From Owenia fusiformis (lineage: Eukaryota; Annelida; Polychaeta; Sabellida; Oweniidae), in the NCBI GenBank assembly GCA_903813345.2, contig CAIIXF020000007.1:31962698-32026697 (forward strand): 64,000 nucleotides of DNA. Direction: 5' to 3'. The translations under genes and the position numbers were made by a program. Positions 51,297 to 61,801 of this stretch are shown piece after piece (position 1 is the first letter of the stretch; each line of letters begins with the position of its first letter). A model generated the notes under the pieces. That model was not told the DNA's origin. It was given only the letters and a program-made list of their open reading frames with translations, and did no database searches.

Positions 51297-53199
51297 CACG
51301 CCTTACCATCGCGTAAGCAGGCGTCACCGTACAGCGTAAAAAAATAGCGGAGTACAGTTTTCTGTACGGTAACGCAAATTAACTGCTTTGAAGCAAAAAC
51401 TATGACAAGGGTTTAAAAAAATTAATTTGATGAAAACGAATACGATTTCATGTGAAATAAAAACAGCATTAATACTTCCTGTCCGCCTGTCCGCCATCTT
51501 AAATGCGAAGGTGACGGCTGTAACCTTCGCTTGATACTTACCAGTGATAATGTACATGTAGATCTGACGCTTCTTTACCTCTTGTTCGAACAGTAAGATT
51601 AGAGCACTTCATAAAATCTAAGGAAGCGTCACCGTACAGCTGATGCGTCACCGTACAGTTCTGATCTTTTTTAAATAAATACACTGAATGATTATTTGCC
51701 GAATATTCATCTGTTCTAAATGTGTAGATAACAAATACATATTCTCATAAAAATAATCCATACTCTCAGACGACAGGGAAAATAATAACCAAACGAAAAG
51801 TGAAAAAAACACCATTTTTCTCTCGAGTCGATTATGTGGGCCGATCCAGTCAGAAAAAATCCGAGCAGTGCTCGAAAAACTTTTATCATAATTAGAAAGT
51901 TAAAACCATTCCTAAGAGAATGCTGTTTTTATTATCCCATCGAACGAAGTTCGGAGGGATATAGGGAACGCCTCCGTCCGTCCGTCCGTCCGTCCGTCCG
52001 TCCGTCCGTCCGTCTGTCCGTCCGTCTGTCCGTCCGTCTGTCCGTCCGTCCGGGCAATAACTCAAATACCGTTAGCCCGATTTTGTTCATATTTTGTACA
52101 CATATACCCTATGGGGGAAGAAGTTCTGCTCAAAAGCCTATTTTCAAAATGGCTGCTCATTTAAAAATGGCAGCCATCTTAGTGCCGATTTTACAGTAAT
52201 TTAGGTGCAATATGTAAAACTGTTATAGGAATATGTTTTAAATGTGAAAAAATTACAAAGGACATTAATAAAGCTAGAAATGTAGATATTAAAGAAGCGC
52301 ATGGCAGCCATCTTGAAAAATGGCGGCCTTTACTCGTAATTTTATGATTTTTGCTGTTACTCGAAAAGTAGTGGAGCGATTTTGTTCATATTTGGTATAA
52401 GAATACTATAAGCATGGCACACTGTCTAATAATACTTTTGGAAGAAGGCGGCCATTTTGAAAAATGGCAGCCATTTTGAAAAATGGCCGCCATTTTAACG
52501 TATTTTACTATAATTCGAAAAGTAGTGGAGCGATTTTGTTCATATTTGGTATGTGAATTCTATAAGCATAGCACACTGTCTGGTTACACTTTTGGTAGAA
52601 GGCGGACATTTTGAAAAATGGCTGCCATTTTAACGTTTTTTACTATAACTCGAAAAGTAGTGAAGCGATTTTGTTAATATTTGGTATGTGAATACTATAA
52701 GCATGGCACACTGTCTAATGACACTTTTGGTAGAAGGCGGCCATTTTAACGTATTTTACACACTGTCTAGTTACACTTTTGGTAGAAGGTGGCCATTTTG
52801 AAAAATGGCCGCCATTTTAACGTTTTTTACTATAACTCGAAAAGTAGTGAAGCGATTTTGTTCATATTTGGTATGTGAATACTATAAGCATATCACACTG
52901 TCTAATGACACTGTCTAATGGTAGAAGGTGGCCATTTTGAAAAATGGCTGCCATTTGTGCTATATACTTTGTTTGTAAATATGCAAGCCATGGCTGTTCG
53001 ATGGGATTCGCTACGCTTTGGCGTTGCCGTTGTTCTGGTTACACCCGAAATCCTTTTATTTTCATCTAATTAATATTTTTAAAACCCTCATTATAGTTTT
53101 TGCTTCAACTCAGTTAATTTTCATCACCATACAGAAAACTGTACTACTGTTTTTTTTTACGCTGTACGGTGACGCCTGCTTACGCGATGGTTAGGCGTG
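51297..53199. mobile_element. 1.9-kb DNA transposon with nearly identical 48-bp inverted ends
   Basis: The left end starts CACGCCTTACCATCGCGTAA and the right end, reverse-complemented, CACGCCTAACCATCGCGTAA. Both continue identically through GCAGGCGTCACCGTACAG to an A-rich stop, with one mismatch in about 48 bp. TTACA flanks both sides (51292-51296 and 53200-53204). The motif GCGTCACCGTACAG also occurs subterminally near 51626 and 51645. No transposase is recognisable; the interior is largely taken up by a second element (51934-53007). The superfamily is unclear: the CAC... ends plus 5-bp duplication do not settle it. Confidence 0.85.
51934..53007. mobile_element. Nested element with ATCCCATCGAAC ends, (CCGT)n tract and internal repeats
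   Basis: It begins ATCCCATCGAACGAAGTTCG and ends GTTCGATGGGAT, a perfect 12-bp inverted repeat. A (CCGT)n/(CTGT)n tract lies at 51974-52052. From about 52330 to 52950 there are at least four diverged tandem units (130-190 bp) containing TCGAAAAGTAGTGGAGCGAT, CACACTGTCTAAT and AAAATGGCCGCCATTTT. The serine/proline/arginine/valine-rich frame across the CCGT tract is a repeat translation. Related sequence is found at 57650-58230. Confidence 0.75.
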
Positions 53200-53204
53200 T
53201 TACA

Positions 53205-53516
53205 CAGAGTTGGCTATACAACAGTTCCAACCCTAAAAGTTTGACACAGAGTGGGCTATACAACAGAACCAACCGCAAAAGCTTTACACAGAGTGGGCTA
53301 TACAACAGAACCAACCCTAAAAGCTTTACACAGAGTGGGCTATACAACAGAACGAATCCTAAAAGCTTTACACAGAGTGGGCTTTACAACAGAATGAATC
53401 CTAAAAGCTTTACACAGAGTGGGCTATATAACAGAACCAACCCTAAAAGCTTTATACAGAGTGGGCTATATAACAGAACCAACCCTAAAAGCTTTACACA
53501 GAGTGGGCTATATAAC
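53205..53516 (+). repeat. 42-bp minisatellite copied from alpha-catulin exon 2
   Basis: Seven or so units of 42 bp contain AACCAACCCTAAAAGCTTTA followed by CACAGAGTGGGCTATACAAC. The coding exon just downstream contains AACGAACCCTAAAAGCCTTA followed by CACAGGGTGGGCC, the same sequence in one copy. In the catulin frame each unit reads TEPTLKALHRVGYI against TERTLKALHRVGQA in the exon. The array lies in the intron directly before the acceptor and continues the block at 51196-51296, split by the transposon. Confidence 0.88.
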
Positions 53517-53550
53517 TTATGTAATAAGGCATTTTCTCTATCATTTGCAG

Positions 53551-53740
53551 ATCACAACTCTAGTCAATCACCGAGAACATGCTAAGCTCACAGAACGAAC
53601 CCTAAAAGCCTTACACAGGGTGGGCCAGGCTGTGCAGTTAGCCGTTGAGAGGTTTGTCACAGTAGGCGAGTCTATAGGAGAAGACAATGAAGAGATCAGA
53701 AGTGATATGTGTGTTGCCTGCAAGGACGCTAGAACTGCAG
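53551..53740 (+). CDS. CTNNAL1: Alpha-catulin, coding exon 2
   Basis: This 190-bp exon lies between the acceptor TCATTTGCAG and the donor GCAG|GTTAGT. It enters in phase 0, matching exon 1, and leaves after the first base of a codon. The 63 full codons begin ITTLVNHREHAKLTERTLKA and include LHRVGQAVQLAVERFVTVGE. This aligns along its whole length with vertebrate alpha-catulin (ITTLINHKD..., LQRVGQAVNLAVGRFVKVGE) and with the start of the alpha-catenin/vinculin helical bundle. The exon is highly conserved between phyla and is far more GC-rich than the intron. The next expected segment (ETIAALTDI-like) is not visible in the remaining 10 kb. Confidence 0.92.
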
Positions 53741-54409
53741 GTTAGTCATATTATTTAATTGCACAAACAGTGTCACTGAGTAAAGATAACACATGAACTG
53801 CACAAGTATTTATATATCATAGTAAAGCTTTGCTATTCATGTACCAAAATGCATCTTGATTCACAAAGTGTCAGCTTCATCTCGGAAGTTGAAGACCAAA
53901 AGGAAGTTTTCTGTATTTTTCTGCGCAAAGACATCTCTGTATAGTCCTGCATACCAGTTACATCTGAACACTATTCCAGGATTGTATGTAAGACTATGTA
54001 CTCTGCATTGTGGTATGTTGTATAGGAATTATCCTATATGAGGTTTAGGATATTGGGATTATCTCTTGCCTAGTATAATGTGATGATACATGTCTTTACT
54101 TATCAAGCAGGACTCATAAATGATTTATGCATGTAATTATTATAATTTGAATATTCAATGATGATTTGTTGATTAATTAAATGTTTTATTTTAAGCATTT
54201 TCAGAGAATGTATGTTTGTTTCAGCATATTATTTTATACTGAGCCCCTGGCCAGTTGTAAGAGATTGTGCCGAATGCCTTAAGTGCCATCTATTAATACC
54301 AAGTTGTTGTTTTGTAACAGTCTCTTTATAATAGATGTCACATACACATGAACATTATTACAGTGAACATGTAGCACAATATAACATACATACAACCTAA
54401 GTGTGTTAA

Positions 54410-55111
54410 CCTTCTGCATGCTAACTTAATTCAGCAAATATATCCCACGCGACTGACTTATTTTTCAAAGAGTGCGAAAAATGATATGCCTGGACTAAAT
54501 AATTAATATCTCAATAACTACTGAATGAATCTGGATAAAATTTTCACAAAGAGAAGATACATTGGCCTGGCTCATGAAAAAAATGTTCTCATGAATTTTT
54601 TACATAAATAAACAGGACTGGGCATAAATTTACCATGAATACTCCTCCGGAATCCGCCGCTTCGCCCCTGTGGAGATTCAACGTCTGGTCAGAATCCAAA
54701 ACTGAATTTGCAGCGATCGAATGTTCATTTTTCAGTTCTGAAAATATTCTAGTTTCTATTTGCGATACCATTATCGGCTTCCAAGAGCCTAAAGAGCTCG
54801 AAAACGCGATCCATCTCCTCCACATGTTCGTTGTGATTGTATTTGGCCGCCATTTTGTATGATTTGTTCACTAAAAACGACTTAAACACTGTTTAAATCG
54901 TTGAATTGAGAAATATTTTTCGAAACATCGCCATTTCTAGGTCAACAGGAAGTCCCCACGTAAGGACTAAATAAATCGGGCAATCTGATTGGATCATAAG
55001 ACCGGCGGGAAAAAGTTAAGTTTTTGAAAGTTTAAATTCGACTGGAGTCAACGGCAGTTGCCGGGGATTGTTAAGCACGGGCGACTACGCTCGCCGGTAG
55101 TATGCTAAAGG
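54410..55111. mobile_element. PiggyBac-like element flanked by TTAA
   Basis: The left end CCTTCTGCATGCTAAC and the reverse complement of the right end (CCTTTAGCATACTACC) match at 12 of 16 positions. TTAA lies on both sides (54406-54409 and 55112-55115). CC... ends with TTAA duplication are the hallmark of piggyBac elements. The interior is clearly more GC-rich than its surroundings and encodes a short frame on the minus strand (see 54749-54853). At 702 bp it is an internally deleted, non-autonomous copy. Confidence 0.7.
54749..54853 (-). pseudogene. Short N-terminal reading frame inside the piggyBac-like element
   Basis: An ATG in a strong context (GGCGG after the A-rich leader) opens MAAKYNHNEHVEEMDRVFEL, continuing for 34 codons to a TAG. 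The acidic, well-mixed composition and position inside the TTAA-flanked element suggest the N-terminal remnant of a transposase or accessory gene, with the remainder deleted. A donor-like GGTATC lies just before the stop. I do not recognise the family. Confidence 0.4.
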
Positions 55112-55117
55112 TTAAAC

Positions 55118-55880
55118 ATAAAGCATACTGTATGTTGAACATAATATATGTAGAATATAACATATGTTGAACTTAAGTTATATGTATAATATGTGTTATA
55201 TGTCATATGTACTGGTATATGTAATATGTATTATATAAACATGTATAATATAACATATGTTGAACATAAGTCATTTGTATTGATAATATGTCATATGTAT
55301 ATAGAGATTATCCTATATGAAGTTGAGGATATTGGGATTATCCCGAGGCCAATATAATATTAAGTTCAGTTGGCCACAGTTAACAAAGAATTTCCAACCT
55401 ACAGTAGAGTTATTGTCGAATATTCATGTCCAGTTTTGTTTTCATGGCTGTGGCTAGATTTTCCTGTTCTTTCAGATATACATTCACATTTTTCGAATTT
55501 TTGATTATTAACAGGGAGACATATGCTTTTTCTTTAAATCATCAAACAGATCGCGATTGTCTGCGTTTTTCTCCATTGTCGTTTACAGTAATTATGCGAA
55601 CGTTAGAAAAATGAACCAATATCTGAGCGGGATGTAAAGCTATATCTGCCTGCTGGTGAAAATATAACCTACTTTACGTACCTGTAACATGTCCTAGTAT
55701 GGGATGATATATGGACATGTATAATATAACATGTGTTGAACATAAGTCATATGTTGAATACAATATATATACAATATAACATGTGTTGAACATAAGTCAT
55801 ATGTTGAATACAATGTATATATAATATAACATGTGTTGAACATAAGGATATGTTGAACACAGAATTGTATATATAGCACA
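55118..55880. repeat. AT-rich imperfect tandem repeats (CATATGTTGAACATAA)
   Basis: Phrases such as ATAACATATGTTGAACATAA and GTCATATGTTGAATACAATA recur irregularly in 55118-55290 and in a tighter array of about 50-bp units at 55705-55870. Between them, about 55370-55690 is non-repetitive. Open frames on the minus strand here are repeat translations. Confidence 0.75.
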
Positions 55881-57639
55881 TTAAACAGGTTCTTATATAT
55901 TGAACATAGGAGAGTTCTGGCATAAATAATACATTATTATACATTGCCTATGTCTTTCTGAATATTAAACGATTAATCTTATTTACCCTCAATTTTGATG
56001 ACTAATGGGGTTTCAATTTTTGAATAGTTATGGGGGTTGCATGAGTCCCTCAAACCCCCTCTTCCTATGCCCCTGTAAGTTTGCATCATAATGTAGAAGT
56101 TTACATTAGCGTTAATAGCAATTATAAGATTGGGGCAAATGAATGATTTTTACTGGGATAACACCCCAGCACATAAGGCCATCCTGTGCAACCGGTGCAA
56201 TGGATGGATTGGGACTTAAATGGAAGCTAAGTGGAATCAGTTTTCAAACTTTTTATGGGAGCATTCCAAAAACAACAATGAGTTATCATAGATTTTGAGA
56301 TCTGTTTGCAGAGTTGGTACTATGATGAAAAATACATTGCTAATGGTGGCAGTTATGCACTCAATGTTTGGCAAATATCTACCAAGTTTCATGAAGATTG
56401 GTCTAGTAGTACTGAAATGGTAACATCTTTGACATTACTTTGGATCACCATGTAGCCTGGTTCATATTCATTATTATTTATTATTAATCCTTGTTTTGAA
56501 GTAAGACAAATAGTGCACTTAAATAAATGAAACAGATCCGTTGTTCTGTAAATATAGACTACACATACTTACAATTATAAATGTTAGTTAAATATTCAAG
56601 ATTATGTCAAATGATATAAATGACCTATTATATTAGAAAATTTACTATCTGTAAAATTACCTTTGAATTGATTGATTATTTAAAACAAATGATACGTAAT
56701 TAAGATCAAGAACATTATTATATTGCTTAGCACAATATGTGTATAGTTAGTGTTAATAGGACCATTCATCAATACGCTCATTTGAATTCATAAATCACAT
56801 TGAATTTAATGTACCAATTGCGCAAAATCTCATTCTCAAAATCCAGGTATGATTATGCATTTTGTTTTAACCAAAATGCCTCTATTATTTGCCACCAAAT
56901 TTCCCAAGATCATTATTTCAACCTACTGTTGTTAAAGTTTTGCTCTATCTAGATTCTGTAAAATTGATATTGAAATTATATATAATACCACTGCAGTAGT
57001 CCCTCAATCCCTCACAATTGTACATTAATTAGTTTTAATTATAAATCATATTGTTAATAGGTTTCATAGAAAATATAACAATTATCATTATGATCACTTA
57101 TAAGATTAACTAAAGGATCATTTTCGATTATTATATCCTAGAAAGACAATTGCCTGACTTAACCATTTCAAGTTTTATCTCAAAGGTGTGAATGGAAGAA
57201 AATCAGGCTGAAAAACAGGTAAAACATTTGTTTCTTCTTATACTTTCAGTTTTATGCTATTATGACCTTTTCAATTTTTCATTACTATTTTTTCATGAAG
57301 TATCTATTATTTATGTTTGCATCAAACAAAGGATGTTTATTTTTTTAGTCATGTCATTTATAACTTCACAAGTAATTTGAGTTGTGAATATGTTATTTAT
57401 TAAATTACATGCTATTTTATGATATGGAAATATACTTGTGTAAATACACTTGATACCATTGTTTAAGTGGCTTGTATATCATTCTCATCTGATGATCTGA
57501 AAACTGGATTTAAAAAGTTAGAAACCAGGTAAATAACATTTAAAAGTTTTCTTTAATTAACGGTATCTTTCTCATATTAAATCTATTTTTTTTTTATTAT
57601 GTAGTGTGTATGTAATGCTTCTTATGATTGATGGTGTGG

Positions 57640-58240
57640 TCATGTCTTTTTTTACATTCATAAGCATGGTACACCTGTCTTATGACATTTTTGCTAGTTG
57701 TCGGCCATTTGGGAAAAGGCAGAACTTTTTATGTATGTTATTTCCATTTTTCCTTTAACTCGAAAAGTAGTGCAGTCATTTTGTTGAACTTTTATATGTG
57801 ACTACTTTGAAGCATATCACACTTCCTTATGCCAGTTTGGCTAGTGACTGGCCAAATCCAACAGATGGCAGTGTTTATATCACTTCTCACATTGAAATTT
57901 TTTGCAAAGCCAGTCACATTTTAACCAAAATATACCGGTTTTATCATATTGTTTCACCAAATAAGTATTATTAAGGTAAGTTGTACTATCTTTTTTAAGT
58001 TTAAGTTGTATAAGCTTGATTTATTAGGTTAAACTTGGAAAAAATGCCGTTTGACCTAAAATGAATATGTCCGCCTGGGGCAATTTTCAAGTGGATACAA
58101 CCCACACTGTTTTTTGAAATTTTTTATATGAATGCTTTGAAGCATATTACACTTTTCAATGACATTTTTGCTACTAAACGGCCATTTTGAAAAATTGTGG
58201 CAGTTCTATGTGTGTTATTTTGTGTTTTTTTGAGTGATTG
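57640..58240 (+). repeat. Degraded relative of the 51934-53007 element
   Basis: CTCGAAAAGTAGTGCAGTCA, GAAGCATATCACACTTCCTT, TGACATTTTTGCTA and CGGCCATTTTGAAAAATTG match the internal units of the 51934 element in the same order (TCGAAAAGTAGTGGAGCGAT, ATAAGCATAGCACACTGTCT, GCCATTTTGAAAAATGG). At least two units are recognisable. They end less than 100 bp before the first peptide gene. Confidence 0.6.
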
Positions 58241-58315
58241 CACTGTCTAATTCATGAAATATCATCAGCTGACTGAAGCGAATGATTGATTGATTGTAAC
58301 ATTATAATATTGCAG

Positions 58316-58329
58316 GTGTCCATTGAAAG
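58316..58329 (+). other. 5' leader of peptide gene 1, from a splice acceptor to the ATG
   Basis: AATATTGCAG at 58306-58315 is a good acceptor with an AT-rich tract before it. The leader is 14 bases and ends AAAG before the ATG. Gene 2 has the same arrangement (63099-63111). The upstream exon is not identified; a consensus donor, AAG|GTAAGT, at 57976 is one candidate. Trans-splicing would give the same picture. Confidence 0.55.
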
Positions 58330-58614
58330 ATGTCTCTTAAGTATATTACACTGGTGCTTGTACTGGAAATGGTTAGCTACGGATTTACAGATTCCATACT
58401 TGACACGAACAGCACGGGCCTTATGAACAACACTGCCCCCATAAACAACGCTGCCCTCACGCCATGTATGCCTTGCATCCTGAAGACTGTTAAGTGCTCT
58501 CCTATTGAAGACAGGGATAAGAAGAAGAAATGTTTCACTAACATCTACAATAAATGTGCTAAAAAGAAATGCCCAATATCGAAGCCTAAAACCAAGAAAG
58601 GAAAAAAAGGTTGA
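58330..58614 (+). CDS. Secreted cysteine-rich peptide 1, lysine-rich tail
   Basis: A complete 94-residue frame. Residues 1-20 form a signal peptide (K4, hydrophobic 5-15, likely cut near 18-22). Residues 21-45 are a spacer rich in Asn and Thr with two N-glycosylation sequons (N27-S-T and N33-N-T). A six-cysteine core lies at 46, 49, 56, 68, 76 and 81 (spacing C-x2-C-x6-C-x11-C-x7-C-x4-C), with CMPCILKTV and CF-x-NIYNKC. The last 13 residues are lysine-rich. A paralogue lies 4.5 kb downstream on the same strand. AATAAA is at 58804-58809. The six cysteines suggest three disulfides. I do not recognise the family: secreted peptides of this layout may be antimicrobial, signalling, matrix or other, and the sequence does not decide between them. 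Confidence 0.82.
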   Translation: MSLKYITLVLVLEMVSYGFTDSILDTNSTGLMNNTAPINNAALTPCMPCILKTVKCSPIEDRDKKKKCFTNIYNKCAKKKCPISKPKTKKGKKG

Positions 58615-58803
58615 ACATCATTCAAGTGGTGGATGTGACTTATTATTTGTGCATGCACAAGATTGTAAACATGTTATTATATAACATATTAAATATGGAT
58701 GATTAACCTAATCTTTCTGGAAAATTCTGCAGACTGAAGGCATCATTATTTCATCATAAATTATGATTTAGGGAAGGCTTCTTGGAATGTATGAGTAATT
58801 ATC

Positions 58804-58809
58804 AATAAA
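58804..58809 (+). terminator. Polyadenylation signal of peptide gene 1
   Basis: AATAAA lies 190 bp after the stop codon and is followed by a T-rich stretch (TTATTTTTTGTATGG) suitable as a downstream element. A weaker ATTAAA-like site lies near 58688. Confidence 0.55.
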
Positions 58810-60050
58810 TTTTAAGTATTATCTTATTTTTTGTATGGTTACAATTAATCAGATTAATATAGATATTGGAAAACATAAGAAATTACAAATTGCAACAAAC
58901 GTCCCAGCGTCCCAGCGAGGAAAATGTTGGTGTTGTTAACCAAAATAATGACGAAATTCAACTCTAAATGTCTTTCAGTCAGTGAAATCTGTCATAAAGT
59001 GTCAGATGTTTTCCATTTGTGTTATAATTTTCACATTATAATTTGTGTTCTTACTTGTTGAGCAAGATGAGGTATTATGTCATAAATAAGTCCCATTCCT
59101 ATCTCTTGTTGGGAGAAAAATTTGAATGTTGAAATAAGGTTAGGGATATGAATAACATAAAATAGAATGTTTTAATTCCAGCAAAGATTGAAACAGGGTA
59201 TATAAAGCTTTTAACCCGTTATGTCACCACCTCAAGAGTTGTGTGTTCAGGGTCTGCGTTTGGTGGTCAGCTTCTGTAACAAATGGCAGGCGGTGTTATT
59301 TTTGCATGTGAATGCCTATTGTATGAACATTTTAAAATCCTTTGACATGTGCATTATGGTGGTTCTTAAGAATTGTATTTGATTGTGTAGAAATGTGATC
59401 CTTGAGAGATAAGTTCTCTTTGTAGTATTTACTTGCCTGAATAGGTATACAGATAAAAGGAAATGCATGCAGTTGTAATTACCCTTGCACACCCAATGGG
59501 AAAGTAATCTCTTGGAGCCCCCAGTAAATTCATTGCAAGAGATGAATTCTGCAAGAGAAATGTGCAAATTTTAGAGGATTTCTTGGCATTTCCTAATGAA
59601 AAAGAAGACAGAAATTATTGATGGCAGTATACAATACAATATAACATTGTAGATTGAATCATGGGAAAAGCAATGACTTTGAATAGACTGAATCGAGTGA
59701 TGAATAATGTGATAGGTACATATATTAACTTATGCTCCCACCTAGTGAGACAATTAAAAATCAATAAAATTAAATTTGATTTGCATTTTTGGCTATTTGT
59801 GAGTTTTAGCTAATTCCATCCATATTCCCAAAGACAGAATTCTAGGAGTGATGATACATATAATACATGTTATTAAAAACATATATCTTTTGACTAGGCT
59901 CATAAAGACTTCAGTATGACTAAAATGACTTACTGCACAAAGTGAGTGTGTTGTATTGACATATTCAAAAAATATTAAGCTAGTGATCGATGGGATTTCC
60001 TCTGAATAGTTTTCATTACAATACTTACAAGTTATAATTATCATATACTA

Positions 60051-61114
60051 CAGGGTGTTCCAAAAGTAACAGGACTGGTGCTGGCATTTTGTCAATTCTG
60101 CACTGAGTGTCTTCATATTTTCAGAAATTTTACTTTGAAGTATTGCAACTAAGATTAAAGATTTTCAAAAAAAATGATTAAATGCGGACAGAGTTATGGT
60201 TACTATAGTAACATGACATCACAATACCCGGGGCAACTTTTTCATGAAGATGTGATATCCAATAATTTTGTATTACTGAAGAAAGTATCTAATTCAGCTA
60301 TTACAATACAACATTTCTTTTTGTTTTATTAGTTGCTTTGTATAATGGTGTTGCTATACAACTCAAATTCAAGCATTATTTCATAATAATAATATTTATT
60401 CAATTTCCTTGAATAATGTATTCAATTTCCTTGAATCTATGTATAACAGTCTGCACAATTCACGGTTGAGTTTTTGAAAAGGCCCAATTTGAAGCCAGTC
60501 ATTCAACTTGATAACACGCCTGCCTGCAAGTCAGCATTAAAGGCCACTGCAGCTATAAAAGAGTTAGGTCTTGAGGTCTAAGACCATGCACCATACTCTT
60601 CTGATCATGCAATATCCAATTTTTACTTAAATGGAGAATGGATCGAATGCTAATCAGCGCGGTAAGACCTTTAAGATGAGATTGACCTTCTCCAAGTTGT
60701 CCAATTGACCCTGCGATGTCCTCAAATGGGTTCACTCATGCGTTTGAGTCCTGGATACAGAGTTCTACTCTTGTACTGACCAAAGAGGAGTCCATTTTTC
60801 AAAAAGAGGATACAAAGGAATATCAAATGATGTAAACCAAAAGTGTAATTCCCACCAGTTGTTGCATTTCAACTTTGATATGGGATGTACAAAATGCTTA
60901 AAGTCTGTGTAGCTTTCTGTGTGGAATGTTGCCCCGGGTATTGTGATGTCATGTTACCATAGCAACCATAACTGTGCCCGGGTTTTATAATTTTTGTCGA
61001 AACTTTGCATTTTTTATCACAATACATGAAAGTACATTATGTAAAATTTTGAAGACAATCTGTGCATATTCAACAAAATACCAGCACCAGTCCTGTTACT
61101 TTTGGAACACCCTG
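60051..61114. mobile_element. Mariner-type element with about 190-bp inverted ends
   Basis: Ends CAGGGTGTTCCAAAAGTAAC and its complement are flanked by TA (60049-60050 and 61115-61116). The inverted similarity continues inwards for about 190 bp with gaps: CAGTTATGG, AACATGACATCACAATACCC and GGGGCAAC appear inverted at 60190-60237 and 60931-60975. Between the arms is a decayed transposase (about 60483-60780). Such long inverted ends are unusual for a mariner. The element is dead as it stands. Confidence 0.82.
60483..60780 (+). pseudogene. Decayed mariner transposase, C-terminal half
   Basis: In one frame the text reads PNLKPVIQLDNTPACKSAL and, after an in-frame stop, APYSSDHAISNFYL. These correspond to the second catalytic aspartate region (LDN) and the YSPDLAPSD motif of Tc1/mariner transposases. 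The position of the third catalytic aspartate appears to be Asn. There are several stop codons further on. The N-terminal DNA-binding region is missing. Confidence 0.7.
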
Positions 61115-61801
61115 TATGAGTTAGTACTTCTTTTTATATTCAACATCTTAATTGATTGGCATGAACAGTTTTGTTGACAAATACTTTGATCTGTAGAATT
61201 TTACAAATTAATTCATAAGAGATTATTTTTAATTGCATTATCTAAATTGCATTGGATATAATTCTTGTCCTAATACAAAATAAAGCATTCAATTATTCTT
61301 TATGCTTCAACTCCCTGAAATCAATTAATGATATTTAAGAGTTTTCATATGAAATTATGACATTGCTATAAATGAAATAGGAGTGGATAATTATATAACT
61401 GAGGTGAGTTTTAAGTCTTTTTATATTAACAATCTATGCAAAGTTAATTGCTTATAGTCTCAAATATAACTGCAACCAAAATTTAATTTTGCATGGTTCT
61501 GATTCCATGTTTTAACTATTAGAACTGCATATTAGCGGTTTACTTTTGACTTTTGAGATAAGCCAGGGGTTTCACTAGGATTTCTCACAACAGGCTAAGT
61601 AAATGAAAACAACATGTGAAATTAATGGAAATCATAAATTTAACATGGAAAAGTTGAAAAGTCCCAATAAACAACAGGTGATTTTGTGAAAACAACCATG
61701 AAAATCACTTGTTGCCTGTTGCTCATGAAACCCCTGTTAGCATATGGTTATCTAGTTGTGAAATTTTGTTACCATAGTACTGATCAAAATATAGCAATAT
61801 A

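Larger units (their letters stand above)
12338..53550 (+). other. Intron 1 of alpha-catulin (about 41.2 kb)
   Basis: It runs from donor GTAGAA to acceptor CATTTGCAG, both phase 0. I find no nested gene I can defend. Contents are listed separately: tandem arrays, MITEs, SINEs. Stretches where I see nothing beyond AT-rich unique-looking sequence are 13200-18000 (a minor CTCTCTC run at 14285-14310 and a GC-richer patch at 16250-16380), 21560-25840 (a pogo-type end fragment near 23836), 31050-32630, 33260-36540, 36740-38420, 40200-45800 and 48720-50860 (a possible pogo-type fragment near 50210-50400). A fragment reading ACAGTAAAACCTGTATA at 18012 also looks like a lone pogo-type end. Confidence 0.85.

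Noticed and set aside
51834-52199. 121-codon plus-strand frame rich in PSVR repeats
   Set aside because: It is produced by the (CCGT)n tract inside a transposable element and shows no protein family.
53169-53585. 138-codon frame of repeated SFTQSGLYNRTNPK-type units
   Set aside because: Another frame of the catulin-derived 42-bp minisatellite. The catulin frame of exon 2 is the conserved one, and this one crosses it out of frame.
57187-57224. Mini-exon (MEENQAEKQ...) before a GTAAAA donor as a 5' exon of peptide gene 1
   Set aside because: AG and GT bracket a short frame, but there is no evidence it joins 58316, and the frame would not match a signal peptide start.
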